A stretch of DNA of 31,053 bases from CAVSWN01 sp046728115 (GTDB lineage: Bacteria > Acidobacteriota > Vicinamibacteria > Vicinamibacterales > CAVVIG01), in the NCBI GenBank assembly GCA_046728115.1, contig JBKPDW010000383.1, positions 1 through 31,053 of the forward strand, in the 5' to 3' direction. The notes under the pieces are model-generated. The model was not told the DNA's origin. It searched no databases and saw only the letters and a list, made by a program, of their open reading frames with translations. The position numbers were made by a program, and so were the translations under genes. The number at the start of each line of letters is the position of its first letter. Positions within the stretch are counted from its first letter, which is position 1. Below, piece by piece: positions 1-7,415 of the stretch.

Positions 1-811
1 TCCCCAAACCCCGAATCGCATGAACCGCGCCCACGTCCTGCCCATGGCACGCGCGTCGTACGCCGTCCGCAGTGAGGACCAGCGCCGGCACACCCGGCAA
101 CATGCTGGCGAGTGGAACCAGCCGTCGAGCCACTTCGGCAGCGTCCCGTTCCAGTGCCTCGAGCGAAACCGCATCCGCGATGGCGTAGTCGCCCGTCCGT
201 GTTCGCCGGAGATTCGCGAGGTGCGCGCCAACGCCGAGCCGTTCGCCGAGGTCGTGGGCCAGCGCACGGACGTAGAAACCGCTCGAACACTCGACCAGGA
301 GCGTCACACGGTCGATCAGGACGTCGACGATCTCGAGCTTGTAGGCCGTGACCGCCACGGGTTGCAGGTGAAGATCCATGGACGGAACGACAGGCTCGTG
401 CGACCTGGACGCGCGCGCCAGTACGTAGCTGCGCGTGCCGCCGATTTTTTTTGCCGAGTACGCCGGCGGCTGCTGAAGAAAAGTTCCGCGGAATTCGGAG
501 AGTGCACGATCGATCGCATCGCGTGAAGGCAGAGGGCCCTCATGCGCCTCGCCGATCGGTTTCCCTCCTGCATCCGCGGTGTCGGTCGCGACACCGAGCC
601 GGATTACAGCCTCGTACGATTTGCTCGCGGCGCTCAGAAACCGCGCGAGCCGCGTCGCACGCCCTACGACGAGCGGCAAAACACCCGTCGCCGCGGGATC
701 GAGCGTCCCGGTGTGCCCGACGCGAGATTCGTGCAGGATCCGCCGACCCCACACGACGATGTCGTGCGAGGTAAGCCCGGCAGGCTTGTCGATCACGAGA
801 AGGCCGTCCAT
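1..811 (-). CDS. truB: tRNA pseudouridine(55) synthase TruB, 3' end cut by window edge
   Basis: The reading frame opens at ATG 811 and stays open to base 1, giving about 270 residues of a protein that is usually around 300, so only the C-terminal end is missing. TruB isomerises U55 to pseudouridine in the T-loop of tRNAs. The N-terminus (MDGLLVIDKPAGLTSHD) is the family signature. The motif HTGTLDPAATG carries the catalytic aspartate at about residue 38. Further on are the KSYEA-type strand and the VRALAHDLG segment typical of the fold. It is the last gene seen of the rimP-nusA-infB operon, starting 24 bases after the nrnA stop, the usual position in this operon. The frame is visible by translating the minus strand directly. 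Confidence 0.93.
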   Translation of the reverse strand, partial: MDGLLVIDKPAGLTSHDIVVWGRRILHESRVGHTGTLDPAATGVLPLVVGRATRLARFLSAASKSYEAVIRLGVATDTADAGGKPIGEAHEGPLPSRDAIDRALSEFRGTFLQQPPAYSAKKIGGTRSYVLARASRSHEPVVPSMDLHLQPVAVTAYKLEIVDVLIDRVTLLVECSSGFYVRALAHDLGERLGVGAHLANLRRTRTGDYAIADAVSLEALERDAAEVARRLVPLASMLPGVPALVLTADGVRRACHGQDVGAVHAIRGLG

Positions 812-835
812 AAGAACGCAGACGCATGCCAGGAT

Positions 836-1819
836 TCAGGCCGTTTCGCCGTCCGTCAGCGCGATCGCCTCTTCCAATTTCGTCACGAACAGTTTTTGCA
901 GCGTGTCGATCGGGCCGTTCACGGTGCACCCTGCCGCGTTCCTGTGTCCGCCGCCGCCGAAACCCTTCGCGACGGCGCCGATGTCAATATTTCCCTTCGA
1001 TCGCATGCTGACGCGGTACTCGTCGCCTTCGGTTTGTTTGAAGAAGACGACGGCCTGGATCTCCTTCACGGTCAGTGGAAGGTTGATGAGCCCTTCGGTG
1101 TCTTCGTACGTGCCGCCAGCCTCGCGCGCCATTTCGTGATCGAGGTAGACGATGGCGATGCGGCCGAAGGTGTCGATTTGCATGGCGCTCAGTACCGAGC
1201 CGAAAAGCTTCAGCCGTCCCATGTTGTTGCTGTCGTACACGTTCCTCGCAACCAGCACGGGATCGACGCCGGCTTCGAGCGACTCCCGGCAGATGTCGAA
1301 GGTGCGTGGCGAGATATTGGAATAGTGAAACGAGCCCGTATCGGTGAGGATTGCCAGATAGACGTGGGTCGCAATGTCGGCCGTCAATGGAACATCCAGC
1401 GCCCTCACCAGATCGAACACCATCTCTCCGCAGGCCGCCGCGCTCGAATCGAACCACGTGATGTTCCCGTAGGCGGTGTTGCCGGGATGATGATCGATGT
1501 TGATGACGAGGAATCGATCCAGCCCGGTGACCCCGGTGCGCGTCAGATCGCTGCACTCCATGATGATGGCGACGTCGAAGTTGCCGTCCACGTTCGCCGC
1601 GATCCGGATGTCCGGCACGCCGGGAAACTGCATCAACGGGCCTGGCGCTGGGTCGGCGTTGACGATCGTCACTTCTTTGTCGAGGGCCTTGAGCGCGTAG
1701 GCCATCGCCAGCTGGGATCCGATGGAGTCGCCGTCGGGTCGCGCATGCGAGGACAGAACGAAGCGGCGGTGCGCACGAATCGCGTCGACGATCTGCTGAA
1801 TCTCTGGGTTACTCGTCAT
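836..1819 (-). CDS. nrnA: Bifunctional oligoribonuclease/PAP phosphatase, NrnA-type (DHH/DHHA1)
   Basis: A 327-residue DHH-family phosphoesterase that degrades very short RNAs (nanoRNAs) and in many members also removes the 3' phosphate of pAp. The DHH domain shows SHARPDGDSIGS (about 24-35), a conserved Asp after IIMECS (about 91), the DHHP signature (109-112) and ILTDTGSFHYSN (from about 157, Asp 160). The DHHA1 substrate-binding domain ends with GFGGGGHRNAAG (from about 286). Length and motif order match NrnA. The ATG at 1819 lies inside the 3' end of rbfA (11-base overlap), so translational coupling is likely. The order rbfA-nrnA-truB is a common arrangement in Firmicutes-like and acidobacterial operons. 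Cytoplasmic. Confidence 0.93.
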   Translation of the reverse strand: MTSNPEIQQIVDAIRAHRRFVLSSHARPDGDSIGSQLAMAYALKALDKEVTIVNADPAPGPLMQFPGVPDIRIAANVDGNFDVAIIMECSDLTRTGVTGLDRFLVINIDHHPGNTAYGNITWFDSSAAACGEMVFDLVRALDVPLTADIATHVYLAILTDTGSFHYSNISPRTFDICRESLEAGVDPVLVARNVYDSNNMGRLKLFGSVLSAMQIDTFGRIAIVYLDHEMAREAGGTYEDTEGLINLPLTVKEIQAVVFFKQTEGDEYRVSMRSKGNIDIGAVAKGFGGGGHRNAAGCTVNGPIDTLQKLFVTKLEEAIALTDGETA

Positions 1820-2180
1820 CGTGTGGAGGAGTCGGAGCGGTCTTGAGCTCGTTGAGGAGTTGTTCGATGCGGTCCTGGCCGGCGATCGAGTCGTCGTAGT
1901 GGAACATCAGCTCGGGCGCTCGCTTCAGCCTGAGGCGAGAGCTGATGTGGCGGCGCAGAAACGACGCCGCCCGTGCCAGCGCGCGCTCGCTGTTCCGCCG
2001 GCTCTTCTCGTCGCCGAGCGCCGTGTAATAGATGCGCGCCTGCTGCAGGTCTGGGCTGACGTGCACGCGGGTGAGCGTGACGAACCCGATCCCCGGATCG
2101 TGCACCTCGCGCGCGAGCAGCGACGCCAGCTCGCTGCGTATCTGATCGGCCACGCGCTCGGGGCGGGAACCTTGAGACAT
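1809..2180 (-). CDS. rbfA: 30S ribosome-binding factor RbfA
   Basis: A 123-residue protein with the RbfA KH-like fold signature: early RPERVADQIRSELASLL, then VHDPGIGFVTLTRVHVSPDL, then ARIYYTALGD, then the arginine-rich LRRHISSRLRLKRAPEL. RbfA binds the 5' end region of 16S rRNA and helps late 30S maturation and cold adaptation. I chose the ATG at 2180; a GTG lies one codon upstream at 2183. No clear Shine-Dalgarno precedes either. The gene begins 6 bases after the ylxP stop and overlaps nrnA by 11 bases, so it is embedded in the operon. The C-terminal tail (PTPPHDDE) is short and acidic. Confidence 0.95.
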   Translation of the reverse strand: MSQGSRPERVADQIRSELASLLAREVHDPGIGFVTLTRVHVSPDLQQARIYYTALGDEKSRRNSERALARAASFLRRHISSRLRLKRAPELMFHYDDSIAGQDRIEQLLNELKTAPTPPHDDE

Positions 2181-2186
2181 CACAAG

Positions 2187-2468
2187 TTACGTTAGAAACT
2201 CCACTTCGGTGCGCGTAATCAGCCCTGGCTCGATCCGCTCGATTTCAGCGGCGACAGCGGCCAGCTCGCGGTCGGCGTGTTGTTCATCCGTGCTGACGGT
2301 AACCATCGCCAGCCCGGCTCGCTGCCACAGGTCGTGATGATCCACTTCGGCGACGGCAACGTTGAACTTCTTGAGTCGATCCTTGATCCGCCGGAGCACC
2401 ATTCGCTTTTCCTTCAGCGACTGGGAGCCGGGCACGTGAAGTTCGACGGTCAACAGTCCGACGACCAT
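2187..2468 (-). CDS. ylxP: YlxP-like DUF503 family protein
   Basis: A 93-residue protein of the DUF503/YlxP family. The signature LHVPGSQSLKEKRMVLRRI (from about residue 11) followed by NVAVAEVDHHDLWQRAGLA (about 35-53) is diagnostic. Members are small dimeric ferredoxin-like-fold proteins found almost always between infB and rbfA, which is exactly this position. A role in ribosome assembly is suspected from context, but the biochemical function is not firmly established. The gene starts after a 142-base gap from infB that holds an imperfect inverted repeat, the largest gap inside this operon, so its expression may be set separately from infB. No clear Shine-Dalgarno is visible upstream of the ATG at 2468. 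Confidence 0.9.
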   Translation of the reverse strand: MVVGLLTVELHVPGSQSLKEKRMVLRRIKDRLKKFNVAVAEVDHHDLWQRAGLAMVTVSTDEQHADRELAAVAAEIERIEPGLITRTEVEFLT

Positions 2469-2490
2469 TTCGAACGGGAGAACGCTATGC

Positions 2491-2600
2491 GAAAAGCTCG
2501 ACCACTGAGGTCACGGCATGAAACGGAGGTCACTGACACCCTCTTATGATCATCCGTGTTCCTCGTTTCGTGTTCGCGCGCTCCGTGGTCGAGCGGTTTT
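2491..2600. repeat. Degenerate ACGGAG-type inverted repeat between infB and ylxP
   Basis: The 142-base gap between the infB stop and the ylxP start holds an imperfect inverted repeat. The clearest part is a perfect 10-base pair of arms, GCTCGACCAC at 2496-2505 and GTGGTCGAGC at 2585-2594. Further weaker complementarity runs inward, with ACGGAGG-like words in the left arm and CCGTGTTCC-like words in the right arm. The transcript could fold into a long hairpin. There is no T-tract next to it, so a standard intrinsic terminator is not supported. Confidence 0.65.
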
Positions 2601-2610
2601 GGTCAGATGG

Positions 2611-5400
2611 TCAGGCGGTTACGGCCACCCTCTCCATCGCGAACACTTCGATGATATCGCCAATTTTGATGTCGTTGAACTTCTCGAAGCCGATGCCGCA
2701 CTCGAATCCGCTCTTCACCTCGCTGACATCATCCTTGAACCGCCGGAGTGAGCCGATCTTGCCTTCGTAGACGACCACGTTGTCGCGCAGCAGCCGCGCT
2801 TGCGTATCGCCCGCGCGCGTAATGCGCCCTTCGGTGACGATGCAGCCCGCGATCGTCCCGAACTTCGGAACCTTGAAGGTCTCGCGGACCTGCGCGACGC
2901 CGATGCGTACTTCTTTGAACGTCGGCTCGAGAAGTCCAGCCATCGCCTTCTTCATCTCGTCGGTCACGTTGTAGATGACCGAGTGCGAGCGGATGTCGAC
3001 GTGCTCGCGGGCGGCGATCTCCTCCGCATTCCTGTCTGGCCGCACGCTGAACGCGATGACCACGGCGTTCGATGCGGACGCAAGGAGCACGTCCGACTCG
3101 TTCACTGCGCCGACGCCGGCGTGGATGATCCGGATCTTCACCTTGTCGTCCGACAGCTTCGTCAGGGTGTCGGCCAGCACTTCGGCCGATCCCTGAACGT
3201 CGGCCTTGATGATGATCGGAAGTTCCTTCATGCCGCCTTCGGCGATTTGCGCCTGCAGCGATTCGAGCGTCAGGCGGCCGCCTTTCGCGACGAGCGCCCG
3301 GATCTTGGCCTGTTCCTCGCGGAACGCTGCGATCTGCCGCGCCTTGGCGGCGTCTGCCACCTGGAATACGTCACCCGGCTGCGGGAGTCCCGCGAGGCCG
3401 AGCACCTCGACCGGCGTGGACGGCCCGGCAGCTTTCGTGGGCCGACCGCGATCGTCGATCAACGCACGCACGCGGCCGACGATTGGACCGGCAATGAACG
3501 TGTCGCCGACATGCAGGGTCCCATCCTGGACGAGTACGGTTGCAACCGGACCGCGACCCTTGTCCAGTTTCGATTCCAGCACGGTGCCGGTGGCGTTGCG
3601 TTTCGGGTTGGCTTTCAGCTCCCCGATGTCGCTCACCAACAGCACCATCTCGAGCAGCAGGTCGATGTTCTGCTTCTTCTTCGCGGACACCTCGACCGTC
3701 ACCGTCTGGCCGCCCCATTCCTCGGGCATCAGGTTCAGTTCGGTCAGCTCGCGCTTCACGCGCTCGGGGTTCGCGTTTGGCTTGTCGATCTTGTTGATCG
3801 CCACGACGATTGGGACGTTCGCCGCCTTCGCGTGGTCGATCGCTTCACGCGTCTGCGGCATCACCCCATCGTCGGCCGCGACCACGAGGATGACGATATC
3901 TGTGACTTTGGCGCCACGGGCTCGCATGAGGGTGAACGCCTCGTGGCCCGGCGTGTCGAGGAACACGATGTCGCGGTTGTTGATCGTGACGTGATAGGCG
4001 CCGATGTGCTGCGTGATCCCGCCAGCCTCGCGTTCGGCGACGCGCGTTTCGCGAATCGCATCGAGCAGGCTCGTCTTGCCGTGGTCGACGTGTCCCATCA
4101 CGGTGACGACGGGCGCGCGGGTTACCACGTCTTCGGCCTTTGTCTCACCGGCGCCCACCTGCAGCAGCTCCTCTTCGAAGCTGCGCAGCTGCACTTCGGC
4201 GCCGAATTCGCGCGCGATCATCGTGGCGGTTTGGGTGTCGAGGGTCTGATTGATCGTCATCATCAGACGCTTCATCAGCAGCTTTGCGAGAACTTCCTTC
4301 GGACGGATGTCGAGCTTGTCGGCCAGATCCTTGACCGTCATGCCCTCGGCAAGGGTGATGATGCGCGTGACCGGGGGCGGCGCGGTCGGCAGCGGCGGCG
4401 GCGCGGGCCGCGCATGGTCCCGGCGCGCTGTCGCTGCGGGTCGCCCCTGGCCGCCAGGACGAAACGGCGGACGCGTCGGCATGCCCGGCCGTGGCGGTTG
4501 GTACTGGCCAGGTCGGGGCGACGTGCCCGGCTGCTGCGTGCGCACAGGCTGCGACGGCAACGGTCGCGGTCCACCGACGACGGGCGGTTGCGGCCGAGAC
4601 GACGGATACGCGGGTCGTAGCGGTGTGGCTGGCCGCGGCGGCGCCGCAGGTGCAGCGGGACGAGTGGGTGTGGCTGCCGGTGCTTGTGCGCCCGAGACCG
4701 TCGCCGCGGGACGCGCCGCAGGACGGTCGACTTTGGCTGCCGGGCGCGGCACAACGCGCGGAGCCGGTGTCGTCGGCAGCGGCGGTGTCGGCGTTGTCGG
4801 ACGCTGTTCCTCGATCCTCAGACGCAAGGTCGGCGGTACAACCCGGCCCGTCGTGGGTGGTTTGGGCGCTGGCTCCACAGGCGGGGCCCCAACAGGCGTT
4901 GCAGGCGGCTCGATCGCCGGCTCGGGTGCGGTCGCCACTGGCCGTGCAGGCTTTGGGACCACCGGCGGTGGCTCGATGACGGGAGCCACTTCGATTTCCG
5001 GTGGCGCAGCGACGACCGGCTCCGGCGCTACGGCGACCTGTGCAGCCGGTGGCTCGGCTTGCTCGGGCACAGGCGCAGCCGCGGGCGCTGGTTTGACTGT
5101 TTTGACGAGTCGCGGCGGCGGCAGCACGGGCGCCGTGGGTTTCACCGGCTCGGGCGCTTTCTTGGAAGCCGTCGGCTTCTTTCCCTTGACCACCGGCGTC
5201 TCGGCGAAGATGTCGCCGCTCGGCAGCGCGATGTTGCGCTGACGCGCGAGCCGTTCGACGAACTGGCGCGCGACGACCTCCTCGATGGTGCTCGACGCGC
5301 TCTTCACCTCGATGCCGTGATCGCGCTTCAGCAGCGCGGTCACCTCCTGGCTCGTCGTGCCGAGCAATTCCGCGACTTTGTAAATCCGGACAGTTGCCAA
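2611..5400 (-). CDS. infB: Translation initiation factor IF-2
   Basis: A 929-residue IF-2, the GTPase that places initiator tRNA on the 30S subunit and promotes subunit joining. An N-terminal IF2-N module (VRIYKVAELLGTTSQEV) is followed by a proline/alanine/valine-rich linker of over 300 residues (roughly 75-385). A second IF2-N segment comes next (ITLAEGMTVKDLADKLDIRP). The G domain shows VMGHVDHGKTSLLD (G1), GGITQHIGAY (G2), DTPGHEAF (G3), NKID (G4), then domains II to IV to the C-terminus. I chose TTG 5400 as start: the protein then begins MATVRIYK as in homologues, and AGGAG sits 6 bases upstream inside the end of nusA. Only 4 bases separate it from nusA. No ylxR-like gene intervenes. Confidence 0.95.
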   Translation of the reverse strand: MATVRIYKVAELLGTTSQEVTALLKRDHGIEVKSASSTIEEVVARQFVERLARQRNIALPSGDIFAETPVVKGKKPTASKKAPEPVKPTAPVLPPPRLVKTVKPAPAAAPVPEQAEPPAAQVAVAPEPVVAAPPEIEVAPVIEPPPVVPKPARPVATAPEPAIEPPATPVGAPPVEPAPKPPTTGRVVPPTLRLRIEEQRPTTPTPPLPTTPAPRVVPRPAAKVDRPAARPAATVSGAQAPAATPTRPAAPAAPPRPATPLRPAYPSSRPQPPVVGGPRPLPSQPVRTQQPGTSPRPGQYQPPRPGMPTRPPFRPGGQGRPAATARRDHARPAPPPLPTAPPPVTRIITLAEGMTVKDLADKLDIRPKEVLAKLLMKRLMMTINQTLDTQTATMIAREFGAEVQLRSFEEELLQVGAGETKAEDVVTRAPVVTVMGHVDHGKTSLLDAIRETRVAEREAGGITQHIGAYHVTINNRDIVFLDTPGHEAFTLMRARGAKVTDIVILVVAADDGVMPQTREAIDHAKAANVPIVVAINKIDKPNANPERVKRELTELNLMPEEWGGQTVTVEVSAKKKQNIDLLLEMVLLVSDIGELKANPKRNATGTVLESKLDKGRGPVATVLVQDGTLHVGDTFIAGPIVGRVRALIDDRGRPTKAAGPSTPVEVLGLAGLPQPGDVFQVADAAKARQIAAFREEQAKIRALVAKGGRLTLESLQAQIAEGGMKELPIIIKADVQGSAEVLADTLTKLSDDKVKIRIIHAGVGAVNESDVLLASASNAVVIAFSVRPDRNAEEIAAREHVDIRSHSVIYNVTDEMKKAMAGLLEPTFKEVRIGVAQVRETFKVPKFGTIAGCIVTEGRITRAGDTQARLLRDNVVVYEGKIGSLRRFKDDVSEVKSGFECGIGFEKFNDIKIGDIIEVFAMERVAVTA

Positions 5401-5404
5401 ACGT

Positions 5405-6781
5405 CTACTCCTGAGCTTCGTCCGACGCCGGCGTTTCGCCACGCGCCGCTGCGAGAATTTTTTCCGCCGTCTTGGGTCCGATACCGGGAATCGCTGACAA
5501 CTGGTCGACGGTCGCGCCAGCCACGGCTTCTTGGTTCGTGAGGCCCGCATCGATCAGCTTGCGAACGGTTTTCTCACCTACGCCCGTGAGCGAGTACGTC
5601 GGCGTCTCCTCCCCACCTGCTTCCGCGGCGGCAGATTCGTCGGTCGGCTCGGCCGTCTCGGCCGATTCCGCCTCGGTCGAGCCCAGCTCCAGCCCTTCGA
5701 ACTGCGCTTCGACTTCGCGCCGCTTCTCTTCCTCGCTCTTGATGTCGATGCGCCATCCCGTGAGCTTGGCCGCCAGCCGGACGTTCTGGCCCTTCTTGCC
5801 GATGGCGAGCGAGAGTTGCTTGTCCTCGACGATGACTTCCATGACGCGCTCGCGATCGTCCACGATCGACACGCGCTGCACTTTGGCGGGGCTGAGCGCA
5901 TTCGTCACAAACGCAATTGGATCGTCGGACCACTCGACGATGTCGATCTTTTCACCGCGCAGCTCGCGGATGATCGACTGTACGCGCGTGCCCTTCATTC
6001 CGACGCAGGCACCCACCGGATCGACGTCGCGCTCGCGGGAGAAGACCGCGACCTTGGCACGATCGCCGGCTTCGCGCACGGCGCCGCGAATCATCACGGT
6101 GTTGTCGTAGATCTCCGGCACCTCCTGCTCGAACAGCTTGATGAGCAGCGCCGGATCGGTACGCGACAGGACGATTTGGGGTCCCTTGGCGCTGCGGTTG
6201 ACGCCCTTGATGACGCTCCGCACGCGATCGCCCGGCGTGTAGCTTTCGGCGCGCGATTGTTCCTTGCGCGGCAGCACCGCCTCGATGCGGCCCACCTCGA
6301 GGATGATGTCGCCGTTTTCGAACCGCTTGACCGTACCGTTGACCACTTCGCCAACACGCTGGTTGTACTCGGCGAAGATGTTCTCGCGCTCGGCCTCGCG
6401 GACCTTCTGGAAGATCACCTGCTTGGCCGTCTGGGCCGCGATGCGCCCGAGCACCTCCGTGGGTTTCGGGAACTCCATCTCGTCGCCCAGTTCGATGCTG
6501 TCGGCCACGTCGTTGCCGTACAACGGTCGGTACATGTCCCGCGCTTCCGTGATGGAAATCTCCGTTGCCGGATTCGTCACTGTCTCGACCACGGTCTTGA
6601 GCGCGAACAGATCGACCTGTCCGGTTTCGGTGTTGAAACGCGTCTTCAGGTTCTCGCCCGTCTTGTAGTACTTCCGCGAGGCCGTGGCGACGGCCTCCTC
6701 GATTGCACTGATGACGACGTCGGGCTCGATGCCCTTTTCTTTTGCGAGCGCCTCGATCGTCTGCTGCAGGGGATTGCTCAT
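5405..6781 (-). CDS. nusA: Transcription termination/antitermination protein NusA
   Basis: A 458-residue NusA, which binds RNA polymerase and nascent RNA and modulates pausing, termination and antitermination. The N-terminal polymerase-binding domain starts MSNPLQQTIEALAKEKGI. An S1 domain follows (GEVVNGTVKRFENGDIILEV), then the two KH domains (for example DPVGACVGMKGTRVQSII and LSLAIGKKGQNVRLAAKL). After an acidic Glu/Ala-rich linker the C-terminus has a helix-hairpin-helix segment (AIPGIGPKTAEKILAAA), as in many non-enterobacterial NusA proteins. The ATG at 6781 was chosen because it matches the family N-terminus; the frame extends further upstream without homology. It follows rimP by 8 bases. 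Confidence 0.95.
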   Translation of the reverse strand: MSNPLQQTIEALAKEKGIEPDVVISAIEEAVATASRKYYKTGENLKTRFNTETGQVDLFALKTVVETVTNPATEISITEARDMYRPLYGNDVADSIELGDEMEFPKPTEVLGRIAAQTAKQVIFQKVREAERENIFAEYNQRVGEVVNGTVKRFENGDIILEVGRIEAVLPRKEQSRAESYTPGDRVRSVIKGVNRSAKGPQIVLSRTDPALLIKLFEQEVPEIYDNTVMIRGAVREAGDRAKVAVFSRERDVDPVGACVGMKGTRVQSIIRELRGEKIDIVEWSDDPIAFVTNALSPAKVQRVSIVDDRERVMEVIVEDKQLSLAIGKKGQNVRLAAKLTGWRIDIKSEEEKRREVEAQFEGLELGSTEAESAETAEPTDESAAAEAGGEETPTYSLTGVGEKTVRKLIDAGLTNQEAVAGATVDQLSAIPGIGPKTAEKILAAARGETPASDEAQE

Positions 6782-6789
6782 AACAGTCT

Positions 6790-7266
6790 TCAAAACTCCA
6801 CTTCCAAGTTCGCTCGCGTGATCGCCCCGATCGGCACGCGGCGCGTCCGTCCGTCCTCGGCTTCGAGGATCACATCGTCGCGGTCGACGCCGGCAAGCCG
6901 GCCGCGAAAAAATCCTTGCCCGTCGATCGGTGCGCGCATCACGAGTTTCGCGCGCCGGCCTGCAAACCGCCGATAGTCCTCGGCTCCCCGCAGCGGCCGA
7001 TCGAGTCCGGGCGAGGAAACCTCGAGCGTATATGCGGTTGGGACGAGATCCTCGACGTCGAGGATCGCGCTCAGATCGCGGCTGACGTTGGCGCAATCGT
7101 CAACGCTCACGCTTTCGTCCGCCGTCGCCGCTGGCCCCGGCCGATCGATGCGAACGCGCAACACCATCCCGCTAGCCTCGCGCCGCAGCTGGACATCGAA
7201 AATCTCCAGCCCGTAGCCGCCCGCCACGCGAGCCGCCGCCTCGCGCACCCGTTCGACGACATCCAT
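6790..7266 (-). CDS. rimP: Ribosome maturation factor RimP
   Basis: A 158-residue RimP, needed for 30S subunit maturation. Recognisable features are YGLEIFDVQLRREASGMVLR, the DCANVSRDLSAILDVED region, and the strong signature YTLEVSSPGLDRPLR followed by the SH3-like C-terminal domain ending ANLEVEF. The ATG at 7266 is preferred over an in-frame TTG at 7272. No Shine-Dalgarno is visible because an 8-base-period repeat runs almost to the start codon. It is the first gene of the operon leading into nusA and infB. The operon promoter should lie in 7273-7362, between it and the rimO terminator; only weak TATAGG-like candidates are seen there. Confidence 0.94.
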   Translation of the reverse strand: MDVVERVREAAARVAGGYGLEIFDVQLRREASGMVLRVRIDRPGPAATADESVSVDDCANVSRDLSAILDVEDLVPTAYTLEVSSPGLDRPLRGAEDYRRFAGRRAKLVMRAPIDGQGFFRGRLAGVDRDDVILEAEDGRTRRVPIGAITRANLEVEF

Positions 7267-7270
7267 ACGC

Positions 7271-7338
7271 AATTGGCGACTTGGTGAATTGGTGGCTTGG
7301 TGGTTTGCCGGCTCACCAAGTCGCCAACCCCGCCAATT
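7271..7338. repeat. 8-base-period TTGGTG repeat with perfect 15-base inverted arms
   Basis: Upstream of rimP, five 8-base units with consensus NNTTGGTG lie end to end from 7271 to 7310 (aattggcg, acttggtg, aattggtg, gcttggtg, gtttgccg). The segment 7273-7287 (TTGGCGACTTGGTGA) is the exact reverse complement of 7313-7327, giving a 15-base-pair stem with a 25-base loop. AATTGGCG at 7271-7278 also pairs with CGCCAATT at 7331-7338. The array ends five bases from the rimP ATG and would fall in its 5' leader. Confidence 0.85.
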
Positions 7339-7362
7339 CGCGCTGCTAGGTGCCTATAAACT

Positions 7363-7384
7363 AAAAAAGTGGGCACATGCCCAC
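7363..7384 (-). terminator. Intrinsic terminator downstream of rimO
   Basis: On the minus strand GTGGGC-ATGT-GCCCAC forms a 6-base-pair GC-rich stem with a 4-base loop (extendable by one more pair), followed at once by six T residues. It begins about 30 bases after the rimO stop codon and precedes the rimP leader, so it should end the asnS-rimO transcript. It is the only textbook rho-independent terminator I found in the window. Confidence 0.85.
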
Positions 7385-7415
7385 TCGGTTCTTCACCTAG
7401 TGTTCGAACACACCA

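Noticed and set aside
2800..4620. 606-residue plus-strand open frame antisense to infB, and others such as 542-1846 and 22528-25137
   Set aside because: They are long because GC-rich genes leave the opposite strand free of stops. Their products are Arg/His/Asp-rich without any family motif, and the opposite strand carries clear infB, nrnA and glgP proteins.
4250..5242. Gly/Ala/Thr-rich plus-strand frame resembling a repetitive secreted protein
   Set aside because: It is the mirror of the Pro/Ala-rich IF-2 linker codons; there is no start signal or signal peptide, and infB is certain.
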